From NCBI GenBank assembly GCA_036387475.1, contig DASVTR010000012.1, forward strand, positions 310,001-374,000: DNA of 64,000 nt, written 5' to 3'. The position numbers and the translations under genes were made by a program. This stretch comes from DASVTR01 sp036387475 (GTDB taxonomy: Bacteria; Acidobacteriota; Blastocatellia; Pyrinomonadales; Pyrinomonadaceae). Positions within the stretch are counted from its first letter, which is position 1. Every line of letters starts with the position of its first letter. The notes under the pieces are model-generated. The model was given only the letters and a program-made list of their open reading frames with translations. It ran no database searches and had not been told where the DNA came from. Shown here piece after piece: positions 35,034 to 44,900 of the stretch.

Positions 35034-35279
35034 CTAACAATGTAGGTTGTATTGGGCTGATTTAAGCCACCCCCGGTGCCGCAGGTTAGCCAGTAGTTTC
35101 GCCTCACGCTCGAAAGCTCGCCGCATCTTTTCCGAATCGAGGTTGCCGAGTCGCTCTTTAATCGCAACGAGGCAATCTAGCTTATCGTCGAGAGCTTCAT
35201 AGACTTGACCGAAGCCGCCTTTCCCCAGGGGGCGGATGATACGGTAGCGGTCATGAAGAAACTGGTTGCGAGACAGCAT
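35034..35279 (-). pseudogene. Truncated Ser/Thr kinase fragment
   Basis: 81 residues equal to the first third of a Hanks kinase: RYRIIRPLGKGGFGQVYEALDDKLDCLVAIKE and an alpha-C helix region (AFEREAKLLANLRH), after which the frame runs into unrelated residues and stops. The HRD and DFG motifs are absent, so it cannot be active. It aligns with the start of the kinase-TIR protein (DRYRIIR..G.GG.G.VYEA, then FKREAKLLAGLRH), so it is a relic of a related gene. It lies immediately outside the left end of the integrative element. Confidence 0.8.
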
Positions 35280-35457
35280 TTCGGTTTCTAACCGTATGGA
35301 ATTTTTAGATGTTTTATCTAACGTCCTACCTTCGGCTTTTGAAGCATAGAACTATGTGCTTTGCGGCGCGGGAAGATTCAAGATATTTTTACCGGAAATA
35401 CGCTCAAAACTCCTTCAGAAGAAGTCGGCTTAAGCGTTAATTCCTTTATTATTTATA

Positions 35458-35506
35458 ATTGATGGAGCCGAGGGGGATCGAACCCCTGACCTCATGACTG
35501 CCAGTC
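35458..35506. repeat. attL: Left attachment site, partial tRNA-Ala copy
   Basis: Identical over 49 bp to the right end of the element. It covers the T-arm, acceptor 3' strand and the 3' side of the anticodon stem and loop, and stops before the D-arm; hence it is not a working tRNA. Confidence 0.93.
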
Positions 35507-35537
35507 TTAAATAGGTTGTTCTATTAAGTTTGGCCGA

Positions 35538-35583
35538 GCGCGTAAGAGTATCTATTAGTTGCTCTTACGCGCTTTGCTATAAT
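35538..35583 (+). promoter_or_regulatory. Promoter with overlapping operator-like dyad at the left end
   Basis: TTAGTT (35555-35560) and a perfect TATAAT (35578-35583) are 17 nt apart. An 11-bp perfect dyad (35538-35548 with 35562-35572, GCGCGTAAGAG type) lies across the -35 box and spacer, well placed for a repressor. It faces the first element gene at 35688. Confidence 0.55.
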
Positions 35584-35620
35584 GTCTGTGTATTGATGAA
35601 TATTGCTCTGTTTGGAGCAG

Positions 35621-35642
35621 TTGGCACACAATTGGCACACAA
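35621..35642. repeat. Tandem 11-bp repeat, putative integrase arm sites (left)
   Basis: TTGGCACACAA occurs twice in tandem without spacer. A near-identical pair lies at 49120-49141. The pairs sit about 115 nt and 46 nt inside the two attachment repeats, as arm-type sites of lambda-like integrases do. Confidence 0.65.
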
Positions 35643-35687
35643 GGAAAGCCGAATTAAGTTTGCAAAGATATGGAGTCTTAATACGCT

Positions 35688-36566
35688 ATGACAAGTGAAC
35701 GATTACCATTAAGTGACGAAGATATTAAAGAAGCTAGGAAGCAGTTTGAAAACTTTATTCGGATGATGACAGCCGCCGGGAAGAAATTGGCATCGGACAC
35801 TTCTGCTACTAATTCTAGCAGTGAAAGTAGGAACAATGATTACTATATGGAAGTAACGTTAACAGATGGCCGAGAGATGAAGTTAAAAACTATCTTTCAC
35901 GCAGTAGAGAAAAGTATTGAAGATAGGCACGGCGGAGTTTTTAAATGTACCTATCACATGAGAAATACAGTTAATGGTTTATTTGAATGGCTCTTAGGTC
36001 ATTACCCTCGTGCAAGTGTTAATGAAATTCAAGCAATAGCCGACGAAAGAAAAATCTCCTTTGACGAAGCGAAGAAATCAATAGCCCTACATATTGCCGA
36101 AAGAGAGTTTTGGATAAGACTAAGTATGGCAAGATTCTTACACGAGCAATTAGAACCTGCTTTAAAGATTATGCTGACTGATTTAGTCGAGGATGCTGGC
36201 TTGTATGGACTCAGCCATTATGGGATTAAGCTTGTAAACCCCAAAGATATTGACAGAGTTTCAAAAGGCTATATCCGACTTAGAAAGAAGCGCACTAATA
36301 TTATTGAAGGTGTTGGCAAGCGAGGAAAAGCGGCTGTATCTGCTGAAGAAGTCATTGAATTCATGGAAACTGTATTTGCTGAGATGAGAGAGTTGGAAAA
36401 GGCTGGCAGAAAGATTACCCCTAACGCTGTTGCGCGTAAGATAATTAGCTACAACCACAGCAACCCCTTAAAAGCATTCAAAGATAGGCTTAACAAGTAT
36501 GACATCACTTTTGACGACCTGAAAAATGAATATCTGCGAATAGAAAGTGAACAAAAAAATAGATAA
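35688..36566 (+). CDS. Hypothetical element protein
   Basis: 292 residues, basic, no signal peptide. Mostly helical, with a segment at residues about 195-290 (RKKRTNIIEGVGKRGKAAVSAEEVIEFMETVFAEMRELEKAGRKITPNAVARKIISYNHSNPLKAFKDRLNKY) that reads as a DNA-binding helical domain. Lower GC than the replication gene that follows. First gene inside the left end, preceded by a good promoter and followed by a strong terminator, so it is a separate unit. Function unknown; a regulator or partition-like role is possible. Confidence 0.7.
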   Translation: MTSERLPLSDEDIKEARKQFENFIRMMTAAGKKLASDTSATNSSSESRNNDYYMEVTLTDGREMKLKTIFHAVEKSIEDRHGGVFKCTYHMRNTVNGLFEWLLGHYPRASVNEIQAIADERKISFDEAKKSIALHIAEREFWIRLSMARFLHEQLEPALKIMLTDLVEDAGLYGLSHYGIKLVNPKDIDRVSKGYIRLRKKRTNIIEGVGKRGKAAVSAEEVIEFMETVFAEMRELEKAGRKITPNAVARKIISYNHSNPLKAFKDRLNKYDITFDDLKNEYLRIESEQKNR

Positions 36567-36634
36567 GATTTTTATGTTCTAACTAAAAAAGCCGTTCGAT
36601 TTTCAAGTTAAACAAAACAAGATTCAGATTTGTT

Positions 36635-36674
36635 ACTCTCTGTGCTGCTTAGTAAAGCACAGAGAGTTTTTCTT
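36635..36674 (+). terminator. Rho-independent terminator
   Basis: A 12-bp perfect stem (ACTCTCTGTGCT with its complement), 9-nt loop and TTTTTCTTTT tract, 70 nt after the preceding stop codon. Confidence 0.85.
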
Positions 36675-36687
36675 TTGGAGAGACACA

Positions 36688-36891
36688 ATGAATAAGGAAT
36701 GGTCAACAGTTGAAGAAGCAGCGCCAGCATTAGGCTTATCAAAGCAAGGCATGTACGACGCAATTCGCAAAGGGCAGTTGCCAAGCGAAGCTATATTGCG
36801 GATCGGCAAGCGAATCCGCGTCAATCTAAAAGCATTAAGCGCACAAGTTGAACCTAAGCAAGAAAAACAAAGTGAGTGCACCCCTACATAA
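36688..36891 (+). CDS. Excisionase/MerR-type HTH DNA-binding protein
   Basis: 67 residues: STVEEAAPALGLSKQGMYDAIRKGQLPSEAILRIGKRIRVNLKAL is a winged-helix fold of the excisionase family (helix AAPALGLS, recognition helix KQGMYDAIRKG, wing IGKRIRVN). Such proteins bend DNA at attachment sites or regulate replication genes. It begins just after a terminator with GGAGAG ahead of the ATG and precedes the replication gene. Confidence 0.75.
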   Translation: MNKEWSTVEEAAPALGLSKQGMYDAIRKGQLPSEAILRIGKRIRVNLKALSAQVEPKQEKQSECTPT

Positions 36892-36968
36892 GCAAGGCAA
36901 TTCGACTTTCAAGAAGTTGGTAGAGGACAAGACACGCACAGCAAAAACCACATGCAGAGTTGAAAGCA

Positions 36969-39086
36969 ATGAATAGTCCATTGGAAGTTGCCCGCTCTTA
37001 CCTTGTGCGCGGTTGGATGCCGATTCCTATAGCGCATCAATCAAAGAACCCCAACCGCACAGGATGGCAGCGTTTCAGCATAAGACAGGACGAGTTGCCG
37101 CAATTCTTCAACGGTAAACCGCAAAACATCGGCGTCTTGCTTGGCAAGCCATCCGGTGGACTGGCGGACGTTGATCTTGACTGCGCCGAAAGCATCGCGC
37201 TCGCCTCTTATTTCTTGCCTTCAAGTGATGCTGTGTTCGGACGCACTAGCCGACCGTGCTCGCATTATCTGTACATCGCAACGGATGACGCGAAGACAGT
37301 TAAGCTTGAGGATGTTGATGGAAAGATGCTTGTGGAATTGCGTTACACGGGCTGTCAAACCATCTTTCCTGGTTCAACGCATCCGTCCGGCGAAAAGATT
37401 GAATGGCACACCGACGGAGAGCCGTCGCGCGTCTCCTATGCCGAACTGTTGCGCGCCGTTCGTCGCATAGCAGCAGCATGTTTAATCGTTCGCCACTATC
37501 CGGCCCAGGGCAGTCGCAATGATCTTTCGCTTGCGCTCGCGGGCGGTTTGTTGCGCGCCGGATGGAGTGAGAAGGAAGCGGAGCATTTCATCAGCGCAAT
37601 CTGCGCCGCAGCACAAGACGAAGAGGCACGCGCCCGCGTCAACAGCGTGGTCGGCACAGCAAAGAAACTGACAACGGGAGAGCATGTTACAGGCTGGCCG
37701 ACATTAGCAAGCTTGATAAAAGACACCGCAGTTGAGCGTATTCGCCAGTGGCTAGAGCTACGTGAGCCGAACTCTGAAACACATGGCAGCACGGCGGCTA
37801 AAAGCGCAGACGCGAAAAACGACGATGCGCCGCTGCGCGTCGTGTGCATGGCGGACATTGAACCCGAACAAGTCTCTTGGCTGTGGCATCCCTATATTGC
37901 TATCGGCAAGCTGACCATCCTTGAAGGCGATCCGGGCTTGGGCAAATCATGGCTGACGTGCGCGATTGCCTGTGCTGTTACGCGCGGGTGCGGGCTTCCC
38001 GGCGCAGAACCATTCAAGGCGGGCAATGTGTTGATGCTTTCCGCCGAAGACGGACTAGGTGACACCCTACGCCCGCGTCTTGATGCCGTTGACGCGGACG
38101 TGCGCCGCATCTTCGCGTTAAATGAACCTTTGACGTTCGACGCGGCGGGCTTGTTGCTCTTGGAGGCGGCGATCATCGAATACACACCCGTGCTCGTCAT
38201 TATTGACCCGCTCTTTGCCTTTACGGGCGGCAAGGTGGATATACACCGCGCGAACGAGTGTAGAGCCATTAGCGCGCCACTGGCGACGATTGCAGAACGG
38301 CATGGATGCGCGATGCTCGCCGTTAGACACTTAGGCAAGTCACGCGGCGGCGGTCATGCGCTAAACGCTGGCATCGGTTCGATCGACTTCACGGCGGCGG
38401 CGCGTTCTGTGCTGCTCGTCGGGCGCGATCCAGACGATGAGCAGAAGCGCGCAGTTGTGCAGACAAAGAACAATCTTGCGCCGCATGGTGAAGCTATCGG
38501 CTACAAGTTAGAGGGCAGTCAGTTTTTTTGGACAGGTGTGAGTGACCTGACAGCTGGGCGCATCCTTGCCGCTGAATCGGATGAAGGCGAGCGGAGCGCA
38601 ATCACTGAAGCTGTGGATTTCTTACGCACCGCTCTCTCAAGCGGCGGGCGTAATAGCAAAGGTGTCATAAATGAAGCAAAACAAGGGGGTATCTCTGAGG
38701 CAACGCTGCGCCGAGCAAAGAGACAACTGAAGGTGCGAACGCGAAAAGTCGGAATGCCCGGCAGCCATTACCAAAAGTGGTTATGGGAACTGCCCGGCAA
38801 TGAAGCTGCTCAAATATCCGGCGAAGATGCTCAAGTAATGGAAAGTGAGCATCTTCGTGCAAGTGACGCGGATAAAGATAGTTACTCACAACACTTAGCC
38901 GAAGATGCTCAAGATTCAGAGTTTGAGCATCTTCGGGAGAACACTAGCGCATCTTCGGGCGACGTTGAAAAGCCTTTGACGGATGAAGAAGCGGAACTGG
39001 CAGCCCGCTTGCAATATGAAGAACACTTGCCGCGCGAAGAGGCTGAGCGGCGGGCGCGTAAATGGTTTGAGCCTGTGCCGTTCTGA
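36969..39086 (+). CDS. Prim-pol / RepA-like AAA ATPase replication protein
   Basis: 705 residues. Residues about 1-170 are a bifunctional primase-polymerase domain (GVLLGKPSGGLADVDLD acidic motif, then SRPCSHYLY and a TIFPGSTHPSGE strand). Residues about 280-500 are a RecA-fold ATPase (ILEGDPGLGKSWLT Walker A; PVLVIIDPLFAF Walker B; HLGKSRGGG). The C-terminus has a small winged-helix-like part (SEATLRRAKRQLKVRTRKV) and a repeated acidic tail with EDAQ...EHLR units. It would start replication of the excised element. The ATG at 36969 was preferred over a TTG three codons upstream. Confidence 0.85.
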   Translation: MNSPLEVARSYLVRGWMPIPIAHQSKNPNRTGWQRFSIRQDELPQFFNGKPQNIGVLLGKPSGGLADVDLDCAESIALASYFLPSSDAVFGRTSRPCSHYLYIATDDAKTVKLEDVDGKMLVELRYTGCQTIFPGSTHPSGEKIEWHTDGEPSRVSYAELLRAVRRIAAACLIVRHYPAQGSRNDLSLALAGGLLRAGWSEKEAEHFISAICAAAQDEEARARVNSVVGTAKKLTTGEHVTGWPTLASLIKDTAVERIRQWLELREPNSETHGSTAAKSADAKNDDAPLRVVCMADIEPEQVSWLWHPYIAIGKLTILEGDPGLGKSWLTCAIACAVTRGCGLPGAEPFKAGNVLMLSAEDGLGDTLRPRLDAVDADVRRIFALNEPLTFDAAGLLLLEAAIIEYTPVLVIIDPLFAFTGGKVDIHRANECRAISAPLATIAERHGCAMLAVRHLGKSRGGGHALNAGIGSIDFTAAARSVLLVGRDPDDEQKRAVVQTKNNLAPHGEAIGYKLEGSQFFWTGVSDLTAGRILAAESDEGERSAITEAVDFLRTALSSGGRNSKGVINEAKQGGISEATLRRAKRQLKVRTRKVGMPGSHYQKWLWELPGNEAAQISGEDAQVMESEHLRASDADKDSYSQHLAEDAQDSEFEHLRENTSASSGDVEKPLTDEEAELAARLQYEEHLPREEAERRARKWFEPVPF

Positions 39087-39108
39087 AAAAAAGATGTTAG
39101 GGGTGAAG

Positions 39109-39447
39109 ATGCCGCACGCTCCGATGAAAACCAAAAATCAAAGTTTGCAACCTAAGATGCTTAACGGATACGTGAGAGCCGAGCGCGTCAGGTGCGGCAA
39201 GGCAAATTGTAAATGCTCGCGCGGTGAACTGCACGGCGTCTATTACTATCGCTACACTTGGGACGAAGGGCGCAGGCGTAAGAGCTACATTAAACGCTCT
39301 GAAGTTGAGCAGGTGCGCGCCGCGTGTGCGGCATATCGCCGATTACAAGCGAAGCTGCGGCGAGGCTGGGCGGAATACAGCCAAACACTGGCACACGCTA
39401 GAGAATTACTCTCGTTGCTTGCTAGAGACGAGAAAGCGGGGTTTTGA
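39109..39447 (+). CDS. Small Cys-motif protein (DUF6788-like)
   Basis: 112 residues. RVRCGKANCKCSRGELHGVYYYRYTWDEGRRRKSYIKRSEVEQV is the pattern I associate with DUF6788 proteins of mobile elements: a C-x4-C-x-C cluster, then a Tyr-rich strand and a basic helix, probably a small zinc-binding nucleic-acid protein. GGGG lies just ahead of the chosen ATG. It is 1 nt from the next gene. Confidence 0.65.
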   Translation: MPHAPMKTKNQSLQPKMLNGYVRAERVRCGKANCKCSRGELHGVYYYRYTWDEGRRRKSYIKRSEVEQVRAACAAYRRLQAKLRRGWAEYSQTLAHARELLSLLARDEKAGF

Positions 39448-39448
39448 G

Positions 39449-40276
39449 ATGAAGCAATCACAACCGCGACGAAAACAGAAGCGAACGGTTAAAGCCCGGC
39501 TTCTCATGGTACACAACGAGACGGGCAGAGTCGCAACCAACGAGCAAGCAATAGAGACAACCAGCGAGCAGATGGAAGCCCGCGCGGTCGTTGAAAAGCT
39601 GGCGCGCTCTTTTCATCGAACGGTTGAGTATTACAAAGGATGCTATTCGCCGGAAGATATGAAGAGTGTCGAGGCGATGGTTGAACGCGATAGAACGGAA
39701 GAGGGAAGGGAGAGGGCGCGCAACAGACCGCCACGCGAAATCTCATGGTATGACATTTCTCTGTTAGCCGATGGTGATATGAGCGAAGCCCTAGAGGTCT
39801 GGGGGCGCGTGCGCCTTGCTGCTATTGATGACCTAGAGAGTGGAATGCGCTCGGCTGAAACAATCGGTGCGAATACTCCAATTGAGCGGGCGCAGTTTCT
39901 AGCTATTCGTGACAGCTTTCTTGACTCTTGGCAATCCGTGAACGGCATCGAAGCGGCGATGATAGAAATGCTGGCGCAGACCTTTTCACTATATCTCTAC
40001 TGGACGGCGATTGCACATGAGCGGGTGACGAGCAGGCATGATAAGCAGCAGAAAGAGAACGCTCGTTTTGAATCCGCTGGCTGGAAATCTCCCTATCAGT
40101 CTGAGGTGGACGCGGTAGATCAAGCGCACAGACTCGCCGATGGATATAACCGGCAATTTCTCAGAACGCTGCGCCAGTTACGCGATTTAAGACGCTATGC
40201 GCCGCCAGTGATCTTTAACAATGGTGGGCAAGTGAATGTTGCCAATCAGCAAGTAAACGTCACTAACAGTGATTAG
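39449..40276 (+). CDS. Hypothetical element protein
   Basis: 275 residues. A very basic N-terminus (QPRRKQKRTVKAR) is followed by a helical protein with conserved-looking stretches (ISWYDISLLADGDMSEALEVWGRVRLAAIDDLESGMRSAE, and YLYWTAIAHERV) and an Asn/Val/Gln-rich tail (NNGGQVNVANQQVNVTN). The tail resembles those of phage/terminase-linked or plasmid proteins found next to primase genes. The start at 39449 follows the previous stop by 1 nt. Function unknown. Confidence 0.7.
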   Translation: MKQSQPRRKQKRTVKARLLMVHNETGRVATNEQAIETTSEQMEARAVVEKLARSFHRTVEYYKGCYSPEDMKSVEAMVERDRTEEGRERARNRPPREISWYDISLLADGDMSEALEVWGRVRLAAIDDLESGMRSAETIGANTPIERAQFLAIRDSFLDSWQSVNGIEAAMIEMLAQTFSLYLYWTAIAHERVTSRHDKQQKENARFESAGWKSPYQSEVDAVDQAHRLADGYNRQFLRTLRQLRDLRRYAPPVIFNNGGQVNVANQQVNVTNSD

Positions 40277-40345
40277 GAAGCTATAGCGCGGTCGGCCAGA
40301 ATGCTTTATTAGCCACTATTATGTAACGTAGATATCTTAGCTACT

Positions 40346-41236
40346 CTATTTAGGCGGCTGCATATTATTAAAATCATCCCTGATTTCTTTTGCGTATTGT
40401 TCTTCCTTTTGCCTTCTCAATTCCGGGTCTGTTTCATGGGTAATTGTTGCTAAGTGCCTAAGCTTTATTGGAACTGATGACCACTTAAATCCAGGATGGT
40501 CAACTATTCCTCGAAAAAATGTTAAATGAGTTAGTAGATAACGCAAAAATGCGTCTAAGCTATCCGTGCCTAATTCTTCAGTAGCTAATGCCAAATGCAA
40601 GCCCTCTGAAAGCTGTTTATTAATTCCTTCGTGGATGTATCTACCCCATGCATTGAGGCTTCGCAATTTTGCCCACATAGTAATTGTTCCCTTGTCCAAA
40701 ACAAGAATAATATCTATATGATGGCCGATGCCGTACTGCTTCGTTAAGTCAGTGTAATGCTCTAATATTTTGTCGAAACTAATAGTGCTTTCAAATGCGA
40801 ATAGACAACCTATAGTTTGAGAAGTGATGAATGAAGTTTCGGAAGGCGGTGTTTTAGCTAATTGTTTAGTAGCTAATATGTTTTCAAAGGATGAGATCAA
40901 CTGCTTTTTATCTAAGCATGATTTAACCTCTACAACAGCAGCAACATTGTCACTTGGAAATATCGCTGCATCTTCTGAAGCTCTATAAACTGGGCAGTTC
41001 AAGGCGTCATAAATAATAACGTCCGTCTGCTTAGATACGTTATCTAAGCGATCAATAATAAATCCTGAACCAACGGCAAATCTTTTAGGTAGATGTTCTT
41101 TGAGGAAAACCTTAACAAGTTTTTCGGCTTCATTACCTTTCAGCCCACGATGAGGAACAACTGAAAGTTCATCAAAATCTTGCCTCAGTTTACGTGCGGC
41201 TTGTGCGAAGATAGCCTGTCGAGAAATTTCAAACAT
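40346..41236 (-). CDS. DUF6602-like PD-(D/E)xK nuclease-fold protein
   Basis: 296 residues. D72 (KQTDVIIYD) and E103-x-K105 (AAVVEVKS) after an N-terminal helix with E37/E38 give the restriction-endonuclease-like D...ExK core. This matches what I recall as DUF6602, frequent beside restriction and defence genes. Much lower GC than the replication genes. It is transcribed with the two following minus-strand genes and faces away from the integrase. It could cut foreign DNA, with partner-dependent specificity. Confidence 0.7.
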   Translation of the reverse strand: MFEISRQAIFAQAARKLRQDFDELSVVPHRGLKGNEAEKLVKVFLKEHLPKRFAVGSGFIIDRLDNVSKQTDVIIYDALNCPVYRASEDAAIFPSDNVAAVVEVKSCLDKKQLISSFENILATKQLAKTPPSETSFITSQTIGCLFAFESTISFDKILEHYTDLTKQYGIGHHIDIILVLDKGTITMWAKLRSLNAWGRYIHEGINKQLSEGLHLALATEELGTDSLDAFLRYLLTHLTFFRGIVDHPGFKWSSVPIKLRHLATITHETDPELRRQKEEQYAKEIRDDFNNMQPPK

Positions 41237-41394
41237 AGCAAATCCTTACATCGCGCTTAAATCTACAACGTGCAGCCATATTCTAATCAAAACGTCATGC
41301 AGAGCATATCATTGAGATTAAACTATTGAGAATGGCAAGTTAGATGTGTTGTCATATTCACCAAGCCTCTTTACTGTCAAAATAAGATTGACTC

Positions 41395-41850
41395 TTAATT
41401 ATCTAACTTTAGCTTTTGCTGGATATTGCGAGAAGGTTCAATTTGATACGGATTAAGAACTTGAAATAATGGCTTCGTTAGCGTTGCGAACGAGTATGTT
41501 CTGCCACTTGTCCAAGATGACGTGCTTTTAAATTTAATGATTGAATCTACTTTTTCAAGCATTTCATCATGTGGGTAGAGATACCAGTCCCTCCCACGGC
41601 GGAAAGCAATATAAATACCTTTGCCTATGTATTTCTCACAGAATGTAAGGCGGCTCTTAAGTTGAATTTTTAAGAAGGTGTCACCATTAATATGCTGTGC
41701 TATCAGATCAGCGCCATTCCAATCGTCACTTAACCGCATAGTAACAAAGCCATAATCAGCTAATAAGGCAGAAAGTTTTTGATAGTTATAATTCTCCTTT
41801 TGCCTCGAATTGAGGTTGCTATACCTAATCAGTTTAAGGTTAAGTGGCAT
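41395..41850 (-). CDS. Small PD-(D/E)xK-like protein
   Basis: 151 residues. E19 (SRQKENYNYQKL), D48 (WNGADLIAQ) and Q63-x-K65 (FLKIQLKSR) resemble the nuclease core with Gln in place of the usual Glu, a known variant. The rest is a beta-rich part (YIAFRRGRDWYLYP). It lies between the DUF6602-like gene and the methyltransferase gene, in the same direction and the same low GC, so it is likely part of the restriction cassette. Confidence 0.55.
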   Translation of the reverse strand: MPLNLKLIRYSNLNSRQKENYNYQKLSALLADYGFVTMRLSDDWNGADLIAQHINGDTFLKIQLKSRLTFCEKYIGKGIYIAFRRGRDWYLYPHDEMLEKVDSIIKFKSTSSWTSGRTYSFATLTKPLFQVLNPYQIEPSRNIQQKLKLDN

Positions 41851-41940
41851 AACTCTTATCTACTGACTGAAATCAAGTATTAAACGCCGGAAGCTAATTA
41901 TCACCACTCCAACAATTTTGCATAACGCGATTTGGTGGCC

Positions 41941-44900
41941 CTATTTGAGAGGGAATCCACCATGCTGATCTATCATTAAATCAACTCTCAACATCAATCT
42001 AATGGTTTCTGAGAGGGTTGAAACAATTTGCTGATAATGAATTAAGTCATCATAAGTAAGCTTTCGACCTTTTCGGTCTTTGAGCCATTTCTGGCAGACC
42101 TGATAGCCGCCTATATGGAAATCCCAAACTTCTTGCGACACTTGCGCGAAAAACTGTTTCTTGTTTATCCAAACCATGCCATCTTCATACTTCACAAATT
42201 CAATAATGTTGTCGCCTTTTTCGGGGAACGTAACAATGGCATCAAGCCGTGTTTCCATCAGGTGAAGCATTACAAGTTCAGCGCCCAATGAAACGAGGGC
42301 GGAAAAGAGTTTTGTATTTGAAGTAATTGGCAGACGCGGAAAATCTATCTTCAAAAACTCTGCATAGCGTTTGCGGTATGTTGGGCTGTTAAGGACGGCG
42401 TATGCGTAAGCTAAAATGTCTTCGGGCCCGAAAGTCCTTTTCAAATCACCCTTGCCGTCCGCAATAAACTCTAGGTTAAGATGCTTTGATAACTCAGCGA
42501 CGAATTCAGGCGAAAGATTAGGCCTTCTGCCCCCTGAAAAATTTCCATCAAACAAACTCTCCCTTTCAGTGGGGTAAAGATAAAGCGGAAAAACTTGATT
42601 GGCCTCGCGACTTGTTGTTGAAACAACACAATCATTAGCAGGCTCTTTTGCAACCCAGCAATGCTTATAACCAGTTGTTGCTTGTTGGCGTGATGACAAA
42701 AGACAAAGATTTTCTTTTTTTGTTACATGGTCAAGCAATTCACGTCGCGGATAATCCATTGCAACTGTGCTGAAATAGCAAAAGCGATTATCAAAAGGAC
42801 GATATGAACAGCGAATCAAATCCTTCTTCCAATCTTTGTTTTTACGAAGCCATTTTCTAGCCGTCGCTAGTTGCCAATCTCGATTATCCTTAACCTTGTA
42901 AATATTGCGTATCTCATTATCTGTAAGTGTTGTCTCACGTAAATCCTCGATGCGCTTTTCTAACTCTTTCTTGTCAAAGGCAATTGCAAAATGGTCACGG
43001 TGAGTTTGAAATCCTAGTACGTTTACAGGCATTGCTTCTGTTATTTTCCAACCCTTTTCATACTCAGCTAAAAGGTTTATATTCTGCGGAACAAAAAGAT
43101 AAAAAGGCGATTGGGGGGTTAGCTCTTCCCACTTAGTTGAGCGAATATCATTTTGCCAGAGCCATTGATACTTACCGCCCGCAAGCTCTTTTTCATTGTT
43201 TGCTTTTTCAACGAAAATCTCGCGCACTCCGTACAAATGCGCGTGGAAGACTTTTGGTTGTTCGGTTTTATGGCTTTGCTTCTTAACAAAAATTCCGATG
43301 CACACACCTTGTTGAATATCAAAAACATTTTCATCCTTTGAATCATCGGGCGAGCGTTCTTTCTTCTTTGTATTGCCATGTAGATCAAGCACGTAAATGT
43401 CATCAAATGTCTTCATTAGAGCCTGACGCATTCCGCGAAAAGTTGGGTTATTTAGATAGCCATGATTTGTTATGAAGGCCAAGACGCCATAGCCTGTCTG
43501 CTCAATGCGCCACTGTGCAAAGCGAATGAACTTAACGTAATCATCATTAAGCCATTTCGGATTTTTTTCGCCAAGCGGTTTGCCATCAACTTCAAAGTAA
43601 TTACCTATAATCTGTTCGACTTTTTTCTGTTGTTCTATGTCTACACCTTTCATTAGCTTGTCAATCATGTGTCGTCCGTGCAAAAGACCTGTGATCCATC
43701 TCCCTGTGTTTGCGGAATGTCCCGAATACGGTGGGTTTCCGACCACAACCATTACAGGTTTTTCCTGTTTGACTTCTTTCGCTGAATGCGCCTCAACATT
43801 TAGGTAATGAGTTAAAGAAGTAGGATCAACCTCTTTCAGAGAGTGTGGCTCTTCAAGCGTGTTGGTTAAATAAACTCTGAGCCGTTCGTTCGCTTGAAAC
43901 TTATAGCCCGTCTCGTCAAGTAACAGTCCTAGTTTCAAATGAGCTACAGCATAAGGCGCGACTAAAACCTCAAACCCAAAAATACGTGGCAAGAGATGTT
44001 TGGAGACATATCCATCCCACATTCCGCGATTCTTTTCAAAGCGAGCAAATATATTTTTGATGACGCTGTAAAGAAACGTCCCTGTTCCCGTTGCGGGGTC
44101 TAAGATTAAAACCTTATGTGATTCGTTTTCGCCATCGGCTGACACTACTTTAATTTTGCTTGAATCAGCTAACCCTTGCAGCAAACCGAAATCCTCTTGC
44201 AAAATTTTATCAACGCTGCGAACGATATAAGAAACGACAGGTTCAGGTGTGTAATAAACTCCGCGTGTCTCACGCAACTTCGGATCATAGGCTTTCAGGA
44301 AAGTTTCATAGAAATGCACTACAGGGTCTTCTTGCCGCGTGCGTTTGCCGAAGTCTTGCAGGATTTCTCCCATCTTTGCGCGATTGAGAAGTTCTGCCAA
44401 ATCATCAACAGCCCAAGCAATGCGTTCGTCAAGATTGATACCTGCGATACGATCAAATGTTTCGCGCAAGAATGGATTCGTTTTAGGTAAATAGTGTGCA
44501 GCTTCTCTTCTTGTAAAGTTTGATTCTGTGTGATTACACCGCGCCGTGAAAAGTCCGTAAGCGATTGTCTGTGCATAGAGGTCTGCAAACTCATCTTCCT
44601 CTAAGTTGGGTAAAAGGGCTAATCGGAAACTTTCGAGTTGTTCGTGCAGTGTGTTTTCTATTCCTTTGCTGTCCTCCTTCAAAGCTTTCTCAATCGTTAT
44701 GTGAATCAGTCGCGCAATCGCAGCCATACGCTTCGCCAATTCTTGCGGACTAGCAATCGTTTCGACTTGCTCTGTGAGAAAAGCGTTTATAAGCTCTTCG
44801 GTTTCTTTCTCACCTTCAAAATTAATTTTGAGTTTCCCGCTCTTATCAACTTCTGCGAGCTTTGATGTCATTCGCAGTTTGCCGCGAACGTACCAACGGA

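Noticed and set aside
35458..35506. Second tRNA-Ala gene
   Set aside because: Only the 3' part is present; D-arm and 5' acceptor strand are missing, so it is an attachment remnant.
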